Source of the DNA: Maribacter polysiphoniae
GTDB taxonomy: Bacteria > Bacteroidota > Bacteroidia > Flavobacteriales > Flavobacteriaceae
Direction: 5' to 3'
DNA length: 64,000 bases
Assembly: GCF_003148665.1 (NCBI RefSeq)
Contig: NZ_QGGQ01000002.1
Location: forward strand, 434,001 to 498,000
Shown one piece after another: positions 8,060-17,060 of this stretch. Each line of letters opens with the position of its first letter. Position 1 is the first letter of the stretch. The notes beneath the pieces were generated by a model. It was not told the origin of the DNA, did no database searches, and was given only the letters and a program-made list of their open reading frames with translations. A program made the position numbers and the translations under genes.

Positions 8060-9385
8060 ATGATACATTCTCTACCCCTCTCAAGATTTCGCACCGCGTC
8101 CCTTCTTGTTCTTGTAGGCATTTTGGCAGTTTCCTGCGGTTCGTACGAGCAAGCCTCATACTACGACAATGATGGGATTTACGCTGACGACAACGTTCGT
8201 GTTGTCGAAAGGGCCCCACAACAAGTAGAGAAGAAAAAAGAACATGATCCTTATCAGGATTATTTTGGACAAAAAGCCAATGAATACGATGAAATACTCG
8301 AAAGTGAAGTATTCACCGATATCGATTCATATTCCAGTGAATCCGAATATGACAGTATTCCCCAAAAAGGTGATTTGACCGATTATTACCAACCCGAAAA
8401 TGACTACGAAGGTTACGGTGCCTGGGGTGACAATACCACTGATATAAGCATCAACATCTATGGTGGCGGTTATAACAACTATGGTTATGGAGGTTATTAC
8501 GGTTGGGGTTGGAACGATCCTTGGTTATGGAACAACTGGGGTTACGGCGGATACTATGGCTCTTATGGATGGGGTGGATATTACAACCCATGGACCTGGA
8601 ACAACTGGGGCTGGGGAGGATATTATGGATACGGTTACGGATATGGATGGGGTAGCTGGTATTCCCCTTACGGTCGTTATGGTTACTATGGCAATAGATA
8701 TTACAACAGACCTTATTCCCGATACGGATACCCACGAAGTTACGCCTATAACAGAAGCAGACGAGGATATTACAACACCAATAACCTAGCCAGCAATGGT
8801 TCGTCCAGGGCGCTTAGAGGAAGATCCAACGCAACAACACGAAGCACTTCCCCTAGATATCGAAGTAACAGCACCACAGCAAGGACCAGTGGGGTGCGAA
8901 GCAATAGCACCGCAAGAAGTTCGAACACTTACAGAAGTGGTTCAACATCACGAAGAACAGTAGGTGTTGACCAAAATAAGGCATACCGCACCAGTAGAAG
9001 TACACGTGCCACCCCTAGATACAATTCATCATCCAGGTCGAGCTCGTACTACAACAGAAGTACTGCACCAAGAAGCAACACTTACCGAAGTGGATCTACA
9101 GGTACCCGAAGTTCATCAAGAGCTACCACACCCAGAACATCAACATATAAAAGTTCTGGAAGCCGTACCGGTACCTCCCGTTCATACCGGAGTTCTGGAA
9201 GCAGCTCAAGAAGTTCACAATCGTACCGAAGTACTGCTCCAAGATCAAGCAGCTATAAATCCTCTGGTAGTTCCGGTAGCCGAAGTAGCAGTAGCTACAG
9301 AAGTTCTGGATCATCCAGATCATCATCGTCTTCTTCGGGACGATCATCTTCAAGCTCATCAAGAAGTGGAGGAAGGGGTCAATAA
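8060..9385 (+). CDS. Low-complexity lipoprotein, Gly/Tyr/Trp-rich then Ser/Arg-rich
   Basis: A 441-residue protein in three parts. It opens with a lipoprotein signal ending in the lipobox LAVSC (cysteine near residue 26) and an acidic linker with many Asp and Tyr (residues 30-130). Residues 135-240 are made almost only of Gly, Tyr, Trp and Asn, with two imperfect copies of a GWGWNDPWLWNNWGYGGYYG-like unit. The rest is Ser/Arg/Thr repeats (RSS, YRSSGS, TYRSGST). No enzyme domain is visible. Such composition suggests a disordered, sticky surface or envelope protein; this is inference. Relatives between proS and the OMPP1 gene occur in other flavobacteria to my knowledge, so it is not an artefact. 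It ends 39 bases before the porin gene, likely one operon. Confidence 0.75.
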   Translation: MIHSLPLSRFRTASLLVLVGILAVSCGSYEQASYYDNDGIYADDNVRVVERAPQQVEKKKEHDPYQDYFGQKANEYDEILESEVFTDIDSYSSESEYDSIPQKGDLTDYYQPENDYEGYGAWGDNTTDISINIYGGGYNNYGYGGYYGWGWNDPWLWNNWGYGGYYGSYGWGGYYNPWTWNNWGWGGYYGYGYGYGWGSWYSPYGRYGYYGNRYYNRPYSRYGYPRSYAYNRSRRGYYNTNNLASNGSSRALRGRSNATTRSTSPRYRSNSTTARTSGVRSNSTARSSNTYRSGSTSRRTVGVDQNKAYRTSRSTRATPRYNSSSRSSSYYNRSTAPRSNTYRSGSTGTRSSSRATTPRTSTYKSSGSRTGTSRSYRSSGSSSRSSQSYRSTAPRSSSYKSSGSSGSRSSSSYRSSGSSRSSSSSSGRSSSSSSRSGGRGQ

Positions 9386-9424
9386 GTCAAATAAAAATCA
9401 ATACCGAGATAAAAATCATTTACA

Positions 9425-10927
9425 ATGAAAAGATATTTAACTTTCATAGTGCTATTGGCTTGCGCGATGGCAAGTGCCCAAAATATGAATGACGTATTGC
9501 GTTACAGTCATGAAAATCTACAAGGAACGGCCCGGTTCCAAGGAATGGGCGGCGCTTTCGGGGCCTTGGGGGGCGACCTCTCTGCCCTGAATATAAATCC
9601 CGCGGGTTCTGCCGTATTCAGTAATAGCCAGTTTACAATATCTGGCTCTAACTATAGTACGGACAATACTTCGACCTATTTTGGCAGCAGCCTTGGTGCC
9701 ACTGACAATGACCTGAATATAAACCAAGTTGGTGGGGTATTCGTTTTTAGAAGCAGAAGTGACTCTGATTGGAAGAAAATGGCCATTGCCGTCAATTACG
9801 ACTTGGTAGAGAGCTACGATGATGAGTTCAGGGTTTCCGGCAATAGTGACCAAGGCCTTGATAATTACTTTTTATCCTATGCAGGCGGTGTTCCCTTTGG
9901 ATCCATCTTATTGCGTAGCAATGAATACATTGAGGATGGCTATTTGGATATCGGTGCCACCCAAGGCTTTCAGGACCAGCAAGCCTTCTTAGGATATTAC
10001 GGAGGTATCATAGACCCTGTAGATATGGATGACGCCACAACCACTTATATTAGCAACGCCCTTTACAATACGGTAAGCCAGGATTACTCTCGATTTACAT
10101 CCGGGTATAACGGAAAATTCAACGTTAATTTTGGTACCCAATATAAAGACAACCTTTACCTAGGGGCTTCCTTGAATTTCCATACGGTTTTTTACGATCA
10201 AATCGATGAACTGCGCGAAACCAATTACGATTCGGATTCACCCATCCAAAGATCGGAATTTTCAAACTTTTTACACACAGAAGGTTCCGGGTTCTCATTT
10301 AATCTAGGGGCTATTGCAAAGTTAAACCAAAATATCAGGGTCGGTGGTAGCTACCAATCCCCAACATGGTATCGATTGACCGATGATTTTTCGCAACGGA
10401 TCAATTCCACGTTGGCTGCTGAGGACATTAACTTCATCAACCATGATATCGTGAATCTTTTTGAGGCCTATACGATTAAGACACCCGCCAAACTGACAGG
10501 AAGTGTAGCCTTGGTTTTCGGTAAGGACGGACTTCTAAGTTTTGACTATAGCTATCAGGATATGTCGCAGGCCGAATTGAGACCAGAGGGTGACTCCAGT
10601 TTTTCACAGGTCAACTCTAATATCGCCAATAGCCTTGATGGGGTTTCTTCCATGAGACTGGGTGGTGAATATCGCATTGACCAAGTGAGCCTTAGGGCTG
10701 GATATCGTTTTGAACAAAGTCCGTATGCCGATGGTAACAACATAGGGGATTTAAACGGCTATTCAGGAGGTATTGGTTATAATTTCGGAGGAAGTCGATT
10801 AGATCTCGCCGTAAACAGAATAGAACAGGACTACAATATGCAATTGTTCGATGCCGGGTTTAGTACACCTGCTTTGATCAACAAGAAAAATACCAATGTA
10901 ACCCTAAGTTACACCATGAATTTTTAA
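9425..10927 (+). CDS. OMPP1/FadL/TodX-family outer membrane transport protein
   Basis: A 500-residue outer membrane beta-barrel with a signal peptide (MKRYLTFIVLLACAMASAQ). The family N-terminal motif is present: GTARFQGMGGAFGALGGDLSALNINPAG, residues about 33-60, which forms the luminal plug in FadL. Alternating amphipathic strands run to a C-terminal YTMNF, whose final aromatic is the usual barrel-assembly signal. FadL relatives move long-chain fatty acids or other hydrophobic compounds across the outer membrane. Flavobacterial members are often labelled hemin receptor without direct support. The substrate cannot be read from sequence. It is probably co-transcribed with the 8060 lipoprotein gene and ends at a strong terminator. 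Confidence 0.88.
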   Translation: MKRYLTFIVLLACAMASAQNMNDVLRYSHENLQGTARFQGMGGAFGALGGDLSALNINPAGSAVFSNSQFTISGSNYSTDNTSTYFGSSLGATDNDLNINQVGGVFVFRSRSDSDWKKMAIAVNYDLVESYDDEFRVSGNSDQGLDNYFLSYAGGVPFGSILLRSNEYIEDGYLDIGATQGFQDQQAFLGYYGGIIDPVDMDDATTTYISNALYNTVSQDYSRFTSGYNGKFNVNFGTQYKDNLYLGASLNFHTVFYDQIDELRETNYDSDSPIQRSEFSNFLHTEGSGFSFNLGAIAKLNQNIRVGGSYQSPTWYRLTDDFSQRINSTLAAEDINFINHDIVNLFEAYTIKTPAKLTGSVALVFGKDGLLSFDYSYQDMSQAELRPEGDSSFSQVNSNIANSLDGVSSMRLGGEYRIDQVSLRAGYRFEQSPYADGNNIGDLNGYSGGIGYNFGGSRLDLAVNRIEQDYNMQLFDAGFSTPALINKKNTNVTLSYTMNF

Positions 10928-10943
10928 CCTAAGGACATCCTAT

Positions 10944-10980
10944 AAAAAAGCCCCGGACATTAGTGTCCGGGGCTTTTTTT
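10944..10980. terminator. Strong bidirectional intrinsic terminator
   Basis: A 16-bp stem (GCCCCGGACA / TGTCCGGGGC extended by A/T pairs) has a 4-base loop, an A run on the left and a T run on the right. It separates the convergent porin gene and the type IX secreted protein gene. Confidence 0.9.
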
Positions 10981-10998
10981 ATTTAAGGCAATCGCTTT

Positions 10999-12432
10999 TT
11001 ATCGCTTCAATGTAAAATGGGTCCGTAATGATCGTGCCACGATCACGCCTTCCTCATCCCGTGAATATTCCATCTTAAACCAATAATCCGACGAGGGCAT
11101 GGGGCGACCATTATAGGTTCCATCCCATCCTATGGTCATGGCGTCCAACTGTTTTATCAATTTACCGTACCGGTCGAAGATATGTACCACAGGATCAATA
11201 AGGGTCTCTATACCCAATATATTCCAGTAATCATTATAACCATCCGTATTCGGTGTAAAGAATTTCGGATAACCCACCACTAAGAAATCAATAGACTCTG
11301 TTGTACCACAACCATTGGTGTCATTGATGATAACGGAATTGATACCTGGAGGCACATCATTGAATATAGGGTCTTCTTGAAAATCACCCCCATTGATAGC
11401 ATACTCATAGTCCCCATTACCATTCACAACAATCTCAATATTATTACTATCGGCCAGGTCGTCAAGAACAATAACCTCGTCCAATACGGGCGCACCATAG
11501 AATGTTATTAGAATATCATCGGTTATCACGGTCGCCAAAGAGGTCTGTATCTCAACAAAATATCGTCCTGAATTTGGACTGGAAACAGTCAACTCGGTTT
11601 CTGAAGGACCATCGGCCAAAGTAGCATCCACAACACCGTCATCCTCATAATCAACAGTCCAGGTCACATTTGCAATATCTGGACCTGCTGGGGAATTCAG
11701 CGCGGTTAACACAATATCGGGATCCCCTTCACAAGCTACGATATCCAATCCTAAAAATTCATCACGTAGCGTACAATCCAAGGCGTTATCCTGATCGGCA
11801 TCAACCGAACTACCGGTAAAGGTCAATGAAAATTGTTCAGGGTCACCGTCAAAATTGGTATTGAAGTTATTAATAAGTATATAGTAGATCTCACCTGGGC
11901 GTACATCCAACCATTCATCATAGGTGTTCTGGCTTCCCTTTACAAAGGGTCCGCCTTCAACCCCATTCTCAGGATTGACACCTATCCCTGTAAAATTGGT
12001 ATCGTTAACCTCGTAGTTACATCGTATGGGATCGTCACCACTACTTATAATAGAACAGAAATTTTGCCCACTGGTCTGATCATAAGGGCCATAAACAGCG
12101 AAATCCCACTCAGCAGTCGGGGTTCCAACACCACCTATCGGCAATGCCTCTATATCAAAACCTACCTGTCCGCCTGTACCGGCCCTAAAAACGAACCAAG
12201 AAGTATTGTTCTCGATATTGGCAGAACTAACACTACCTTTTTCCAAGCAACCACTTTGACGAATTACATCGGGATCAAAATCATCGACATCCCCACTACC
12301 ATCCACAAAGGGCATGATAGGTTGACCATCGGCACAAACGGGAATGGCACTCCTACAATCTGGAGAGTTTTGGGCATTTAACACTGTGGAAAACAGCAAT
12401 AAACAACCAAGAACAAAAATAAGTGTTCGCAT
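10999..12432 (-). CDS. Secreted protein with type IX secretion type-B sorting domain (gliding motility-associated C-terminal domain)
   Basis: About 477 residues from the ATG at 12432, which begins a clean signal peptide (MRTLIFVLGCLLLFSTVLNAQ); an ATG at 12450 would add six residues. Residues 25-200 form a Cys-containing domain with the phrase SWFVFRAGTGGQVGFDI and several acidic calcium-site-like loops. An Ig-like stretch follows near 230-300. The last 90 residues carry the sorting domain: FFTPNTDGYNDYWNI, IFDRYGKLIKQL, GWDGTYNGRPMPSSDYWF, ending HFTLKR. This domain directs export by the gliding/type IX system. The cargo role is unknown. The protein is a paralog of its upstream neighbour. 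Confidence 0.88.
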   Translation of the reverse strand: MRTLIFVLGCLLLFSTVLNAQNSPDCRSAIPVCADGQPIMPFVDGSGDVDDFDPDVIRQSGCLEKGSVSSANIENNTSWFVFRAGTGGQVGFDIEALPIGGVGTPTAEWDFAVYGPYDQTSGQNFCSIISSGDDPIRCNYEVNDTNFTGIGVNPENGVEGGPFVKGSQNTYDEWLDVRPGEIYYILINNFNTNFDGDPEQFSLTFTGSSVDADQDNALDCTLRDEFLGLDIVACEGDPDIVLTALNSPAGPDIANVTWTVDYEDDGVVDATLADGPSETELTVSSPNSGRYFVEIQTSLATVITDDILITFYGAPVLDEVIVLDDLADSNNIEIVVNGNGDYEYAINGGDFQEDPIFNDVPPGINSVIINDTNGCGTTESIDFLVVGYPKFFTPNTDGYNDYWNILGIETLIDPVVHIFDRYGKLIKQLDAMTIGWDGTYNGRPMPSSDYWFKMEYSRDEEGVIVARSLRTHFTLKR

Positions 12433-12559
12433 AGAAAATGGGGCTAACATTATACTTGTAACATTTAGTATAACTCTAACACCCCTATTTTATTATATCT
12501 TGACGGAATTTTATGCAGTTAATCGATAAAATACCCGCTAATTCCCGATTTACGGCAAG

Positions 12560-14392
12560 CTATCTTTTTATGGAGAAGTGGTTGTTAACATACTTCGCGT
12601 TCATCCGTTGTCCGCTGGAATCGATATAACTCAATTCAAACCAATAATCCGATGAGGGCAATGGACGCCCATTATAACGTCCGTCCCACCCCGTATGGGT
12701 TTCATCAAGCTGTTTTACCAACTTACCAAAACGGTCATAGATATTTACAACGGGATTCTCTAGTTCGGAAATACCCACAATTTGCCAATAGTCGTTTCGG
12801 CCATCACCATTGGGTGTAAAGAATTTTGGAAAACCTACGACCGTGATCTGTTCCGTTAGGGTTCCGCAGCCATTCCGATCCGTAACCGTCACCCTATGTA
12901 AACCGGGAAGTACATCCAAAAACACATTCGAGGCCTGAAAATCCCCGTCATCCAACTGAAATTCCACATCCGAAGTGACATTGGTCAATACGGTCACCGT
13001 ATTATTCGTTTGCAAATCATCGATCAACACATCGGTAATAACCGGAGTAATCGACTTGACAACCTCTACGGTCCTAACATCACTACAGGTTAATCCCCCT
13101 ATCGAATTTGTTGCCGTAACCGTATAGGTTCCTTCTTGGGACACTTCAAGACTCAATGTCGTTTCCCCGGAATCCCATAGATAGGTGTAATTGGGATCTG
13201 GCGGCAAGGATTCCCCTATGACCACGCTTAATTGTTGGTCGCAAAGATAAACCTCCGTTTCAAAATCCATTACGGGAGATTCGAGATTGGTCAATTGAAA
13301 ATACTGTGAATCATCATAACATTTGGGATTGTCTATAGAGGTGACCCGTGCATAGATCGTTCGTGAACCACTACCTATTGCAAGGGTTTTAGGCAATACA
13401 TCAATACCATTGGCTGCATCTGCCATGGTATCATGGTAACTCACGATAAATTCTGAAGGATTCTGGGTTCCCAATACCTCGATATCCTTTTGGGAAAGAT
13501 TATAGCTCGTAGCCCCCGAGCATGATGCATCATCAGTTAAAGGAAATGCGACAGGTAGGGTCGAATAAAACACTTGTACATCACTTATGACCGTACTGCC
13601 ATCGGGCATCCCCACATTCGCCCTGTAGGTACCACTAGTAGAAACTTGAAGTACTGCATTATGCTGCCCTACAATAGGTTGAAAACCAAGTCCGTTATCT
13701 TGATACCAGTCATACGTAATGGCGGTACCCAAGGTAGCATCGAGTGTAACAATATCATTTTCACAAGCTGCTATGGGAGGTCCCAATAAATTACTGATAA
13801 TGGAACAATCCAATGCGTCATATGGATTGGTCACAAAAATATTCCCTGAAAATTGAATTGAAAATCCTGAATTACTGTTACTGAAATTATTGATCAACAA
13901 ATAGTAATCCTCTCCCGGTTCAACCTGGAGCCATTCTTCATACTGCACATTGGACAAATCCCCTGTAGGGTCCTCTCCCACCCCAATAAAGGCGTCCTCA
14001 TCCTTATTGTCAAAAAAGTTACAACGTACGGGATCACCCAAGGCATTGCAATCGCTCGTTTTATATAACGCAAAATCCCAATCCTCCGATGTATCAAAAC
14101 CGATATTAAAACCCAATTGTCCTGAGGCCCCGGTCCTGAATCGATACCAGGCCGAATTGGATTCTATGGCCCCTGTGGTCGTTGCCTCCAAACAGCCTGT
14201 CATTTGCGCCCCATAAAAATCATCGACCCCAAAATCCAGGGTACCACCATTCACTGGGGTATTGTTACATATAGGCACGGCATTGACACAGTCAGGGGCA
14301 ACTTGCGAAAATACGCAGGAAACCCCAAACAAGAAGGCTAAATAAAACCAACTACCCTTATGTTTCATTCGTTGTTTGAACTTATAGTCCAT
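12560..14392 (-). CDS. Secreted protein with type IX secretion type-B sorting domain, larger paralog
   Basis: A 610-residue protein with the same plan as the 10999-12432 gene. It has a signal peptide ending VFSQ and a conserved N-terminal domain (CVNAVPICN, then SAWYRFRTGASGQLGFNI and EEWLQVEPGEDYYLLINNFS). Two or three Ig/PKD-like beta repeats follow (residues about 215-500), then the sorting domain FFTPNGDGRNDYWQI ... GWDGRYNGRPLPSSDYWF ... HFSIKR. The start may be the ATG at 14392 or the one at 14368 (MKHKGSWF), which gives the more usual signal length. It lies 127 bases upstream of its paralog on the same strand, pointing to an old tandem duplication. Likely role: a surface or secreted adhesin-like protein, by inference. 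Confidence 0.87.
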   Translation of the reverse strand: MDYKFKQRMKHKGSWFYLAFLFGVSCVFSQVAPDCVNAVPICNNTPVNGGTLDFGVDDFYGAQMTGCLEATTTGAIESNSAWYRFRTGASGQLGFNIGFDTSEDWDFALYKTSDCNALGDPVRCNFFDNKDEDAFIGVGEDPTGDLSNVQYEEWLQVEPGEDYYLLINNFSNSNSGFSIQFSGNIFVTNPYDALDCSIISNLLGPPIAACENDIVTLDATLGTAITYDWYQDNGLGFQPIVGQHNAVLQVSTSGTYRANVGMPDGSTVISDVQVFYSTLPVAFPLTDDASCSGATSYNLSQKDIEVLGTQNPSEFIVSYHDTMADAANGIDVLPKTLAIGSGSRTIYARVTSIDNPKCYDDSQYFQLTNLESPVMDFETEVYLCDQQLSVVIGESLPPDPNYTYLWDSGETTLSLEVSQEGTYTVTATNSIGGLTCSDVRTVEVVKSITPVITDVLIDDLQTNNTVTVLTNVTSDVEFQLDDGDFQASNVFLDVLPGLHRVTVTDRNGCGTLTEQITVVGFPKFFTPNGDGRNDYWQIVGISELENPVVNIYDRFGKLVKQLDETHTGWDGRYNGRPLPSSDYWFELSYIDSSGQRMNAKYVNNHFSIKR

Positions 14393-14431
14393 AAAAATAA
14401 ACGGCCAAATTCCTTAACACTAATTTATGTT

Positions 14432-14460
14432 GTGTAATAGGGCCATTACACTATAAAGTG
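14432..14460. promoter_or_regulatory. Overlapping inverted repeats upstream of folE
   Basis: GTGTAAT-AGGGCC-ATTACAC is a perfect 7-bp inverted repeat (14432-14451). It overlaps a second one, CACT-ATAA-AGTG (14449-14460). Both lie just upstream of the folE -7 box and in the divergent interval with the type IX protein gene, where an operator would be expected. Confidence 0.4.
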
Positions 14461-14472
14461 CCATATAATGTA

Positions 14473-14480
14473 TATCTTTG
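14473..14480 (+). promoter_or_regulatory. Candidate -7 promoter box for folE
   Basis: TATCTTTG matches TAnnTTTG, 23 bases before the folE ATG. No good -33 TTG is seen at standard spacing, which fits a regulated promoter needing an activator. Confidence 0.45.
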
Positions 14481-14502
14481 CCGTTCTCTAAAGTTTTTTT
14501 AA

Positions 14503-15183
14503 ATGAAAATGGATAGCACATTGGAAGAGCAATATGAAGAAATCGGGAATGACCATGTCTCATCTGCCGAAGACACCCCATTACGTGATGATGCGTTCGT
14601 ATTGAGCGATAATGAGAAGATAGAACGAATTAAGACGAACGTACGGGAGATTATGCTCACTTTGGGCCTTGATCTTGATGACGATAGTCTTATGGGTACT
14701 CCAAATAGAGTCGCCAAAATGTTTGTAAAGGAAATTTTTAGCGGCCTGGACCCTAAGAAAATGCCGAATTCCTCTACGTTCGACAATAAATACAAATACG
14801 GTGAAATGTTGGTTGAAAAGAATATCACAGTCTATTCAACCTGTGAGCACCATTTGCTACCCATAGTTGGTAGGGCCCACGTGGCATACATTTCCAACGG
14901 TACCGTTGTTGGACTTTCAAAAATGAATCGCATTGTCGATTATTACGCCAAAAGACCCCAAGTTCAGGAACGTTTGACCATACAGGTCGTTCGTGAACTT
15001 CAAAGGGTATTGAACACTGAGGATGTAGCCTGCGTCATCGACGCCAAGCACCTCTGTGTAAATTCAAGGGGAATAAGGGATATCGAAAGTAGCACCGTTA
15101 CCGCAGAATACGGGGGCAAATTTAAAAACGAGGCCCTCCGAAGTGAATTTTTGGAATATTTGAATCTAGAAACCAAGTTTTAA
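14503..15183 (+). CDS. folE: GTP cyclohydrolase I
   Basis: A 226-residue enzyme that turns GTP into 7,8-dihydroneopterin triphosphate, the first step toward folate and related pterins. The family core is complete: the zinc-binding STCEHHLLPIVGRAHVAY block (residues 112-130), GLSKMNRIVDYYAKRPQVQERLT (residues 139-162), the second zinc cysteine in AKHLCVNSRG, and the final EYGGKF-type segment. About 35 acidic, Ser-rich residues precede the core, as often seen in the family. The ATG at 14503 is followed by a second Met two codons later, and either could be used. The gene is followed after 15 bases by cysS and probably heads a housekeeping operon. Confidence 0.97.
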   Translation: MKMDSTLEEQYEEIGNDHVSSAEDTPLRDDAFVLSDNEKIERIKTNVREIMLTLGLDLDDDSLMGTPNRVAKMFVKEIFSGLDPKKMPNSSTFDNKYKYGEMLVEKNITVYSTCEHHLLPIVGRAHVAYISNGTVVGLSKMNRIVDYYAKRPQVQERLTIQVVRELQRVLNTEDVACVIDAKHLCVNSRGIRDIESSTVTAEYGGKFKNEALRSEFLEYLNLETKF

Positions 15184-15198
15184 CCTTCTTCCTTTATA

Positions 15199-16680
15199 AT
15201 GCAATTGTACCAGGAACAAACCCTCAGGATCTCTAATTCCCTTACCGGTAAAAAGGAAATTTTCAAACCCATCAATGAAGGCCATGTTGGCATGTATGTT
15301 TGCGGACCTACGGTCTATAGCAACGTTCATTTGGGAAACTGTCGGACTTTTATGTCCTTCGATATGATTTTTAGGTATTTGCGCCATTTGGGCTACAAGG
15401 TCCGTTATGTACGTAATATTACCGATGCGGGACATTTGGTCGATGATGCAGATGAGGGCGAGGATAAGATTGCAAAAAAGGCTCGATTGGAAAAAATCGA
15501 ACCCATGGAAGTCGTACAACGGTATACCGTGGACTTTCATTACATTCTGGATCAATTCAACTTCTTACCCCCTAGTATAGAGCCAACAGCTACGGGACAT
15601 ATTATTGAACAATTGGGAATCATCAAGGAAATCCTTGAAAAGGGATATGCCTATGAAGTCAATGGATCGGTATATTTCGATGTGAAGAAATTCAACGAGA
15701 AATATGAATACGGTAAATTGAGTGGCAGGAAATTGGAGGATATGATTGCCAACACTAGGGAATTGGCAGCACAGAGTGAAAAAAAGAATCCGCAGGATTT
15801 TGCCCTTTGGAAAAAAGCCGAACCCCAACACATCATGCGTTGGCCATCACCTTGGGGAGATGGTTTCCCTGGATGGCATTTGGAATGTACCGCCATGAGC
15901 ACTAAGTATCTCGGTGAGACCTTTGATATACATGGTGGCGGAATGGATCTGAAGTTCCCACACCATGAATGTGAGATTGCCCAGGCCGAAGCCAGCAATG
16001 GCCACTCCCCGGTTAATTATTGGATGCATGCCAACATGCTGACCATGAATGGTAAGAAAATGGCAAAATCAACAGGAAACAACATACTTCCTGGCGAAAT
16101 TTTTTCTGGCGAGAACGATATACTCAGCAAACCATTTACGCCTTCCGTAGTACGGTTTTTTATGATGCAGGCCCATTACACCAGTATTTTGGACCTGAGC
16201 AATGATGCCCTTTTGGCTTCTGAAAAAGGATATCATCGATTAATGGATGCGATTGACAACCTCAAGGATCTGCCAACCGCGGAAGTTTCCAATTTCGATA
16301 TTCCCGAGTGGCGGCAAAAATGTTATGACGCCATGAACGATGATTTCAACACGCCTATTCTTATTGCCCATCTGTTTGAAGGTGTTAAGCATATTAATCT
16401 TATCAAGGAAGGGAAAGAAAAAATTACCGATGCAGATAAAGTCCTGCTACAGCAAACCATCAACGATTTCGTATTCGATGTTTTAGGTTTGGAACACAAG
16501 ACAGAAAGCAACCAAGATTCCAATAAACTTCAAGGTGTTGTTGAACTGCTGATCCAATTGCGCAATGAAGCGCGTAGCAATAGGGATTTTGCTACCTCCG
16601 ATAAGATCCGTGACCAATTATCGGCCATGGGCATTCAATTGAAGGACGGCAAGGAAGGCACTACGTTCAGCGTTTCCTGA
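15199..16680 (+). CDS. cysS: Cysteinyl-tRNA synthetase
   Basis: A 493-residue class I synthetase that charges tRNA-Cys. The nucleotide-binding signature appears as VHLGN (residues 35-39, variant of HIGH) after the zinc-ligand-bearing [17 protein letters not shown] and HHECEIAQ carry the remaining zinc ligands. KMAKSTGN (near residue 288) is the KMSKS loop. The C-terminal helical anticodon-binding domain ([17 protein letters not shown]-like) is present. Length and order are normal. It lies between folE and yidD with short gaps (15 and 16 bases). Confidence 0.98.
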   Translation: MQLYQEQTLRISNSLTGKKEIFKPINEGHVGMYVCGPTVYSNVHLGNCRTFMSFDMIFRYLRHLGYKVRYVRNITDAGHLVDDADEGEDKIAKKARLEKIEPMEVVQRYTVDFHYILDQFNFLPPSIEPTATGHIIEQLGIIKEILEKGYAYEVNGSVYFDVKKFNEKYEYGKLSGRKLEDMIANTRELAAQSEKKNPQDFALWKKAEPQHIMRWPSPWGDGFPGWHLECTAMSTKYLGETFDIHGGGMDLKFPHHECEIAQAEASNGHSPVNYWMHANMLTMNGKKMAKSTGNNILPGEIFSGENDILSKPFTPSVVRFFMMQAHYTSILDLSNDALLASEKGYHRLMDAIDNLKDLPTAEVSNFDIPEWRQKCYDAMNDDFNTPILIAHLFEGVKHINLIKEGKEKITDADKVLLQQTINDFVFDVLGLEHKTESNQDSNKLQGVVELLIQLRNEARSNRDFATSDKIRDQLSAMGIQLKDGKEGTTFSVS

Positions 16681-16696
16681 ATCGGACAAAACCTTA

Positions 16697-16942
16697 ATGG
16701 GTATGGCAACGAAAATCACGATAAAAAAAATACTGATCGCACCCTTTGTGCTATTGGTGCGGTTTTATCAATATGCCATTTCACCCTATACACCTGCAAC
16801 TTGTAGATACAGTCCAACCTGTTCACAATACACCGTGGAAGCTTTGAAGAAGCACGGACTCTTTAAAGGTGGATGGTTGGCATTGAAGCGCATCTTCAGT
16901 TGTCATCCGTGGGGAGGAAAAGGTTATGACCCCGTTCCTTGA
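16697..16942 (+). CDS. yidD: Membrane protein insertion efficiency factor YidD
   Basis: An 81-residue protein with the YidD signature: [31 protein letters not shown], then [23 protein letters not shown]. YidD is a small inner-membrane-associated protein that helps YidC insert membrane proteins. An amphipathic N-terminal helix (residues 8-25) and three cysteines are present. In many bacteria yidD sits by rnpA and yidC, but here it follows cysS by 16 bases. The Met at 16697 is followed by another two codons later; the true start may be the second. Confidence 0.93.
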   Translation: MGMATKITIKKILIAPFVLLVRFYQYAISPYTPATCRYSPTCSQYTVEALKKHGLFKGGWLALKRIFSCHPWGGKGYDPVP

Positions 16943-16963
16943 AAACACCTTGGTAAGTAATTA

Positions 16964-17028
16964 ATGCCGAATTGGAAATCCAATCAAATGAACAAATACC
17001 AACATCGGCATAGGAAGTACTTTGTACT
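16964..17028 (+). promoter_or_regulatory. Nested inverted repeats in the lgt leader
   Basis: ATGCCGA (16964-16970) pairs with TCGGCAT (17005-17011) and encloses a perfect hairpin ATTGGA-AA-TCCAAT (16971-16984). A third repeat, AGTAC-TTT-GTACT, follows at 17016-17028. The block sits 33 bases before lgt. It could be an operator or a structured leader; it lacks a T run and so is not an obvious terminator. Confidence 0.35.
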
Positions 17029-17060
17029 AAATACTTATCTTAGCGATTCAAATTTTACAT

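Noticed and set aside
8800-9380. Possible CRISPR-like or DNA repeat array
   Set aside because: The repeats are short Ser/Arg coding units of irregular length, not direct repeats with constant spacers.
8460-9428. Alternative open frames inside the low-complexity lipoprotein gene
   Set aside because: Repeated codons keep other frames open. The products are His/Thr- or Val/His-rich nonsense, and one runs over the start of the porin gene.
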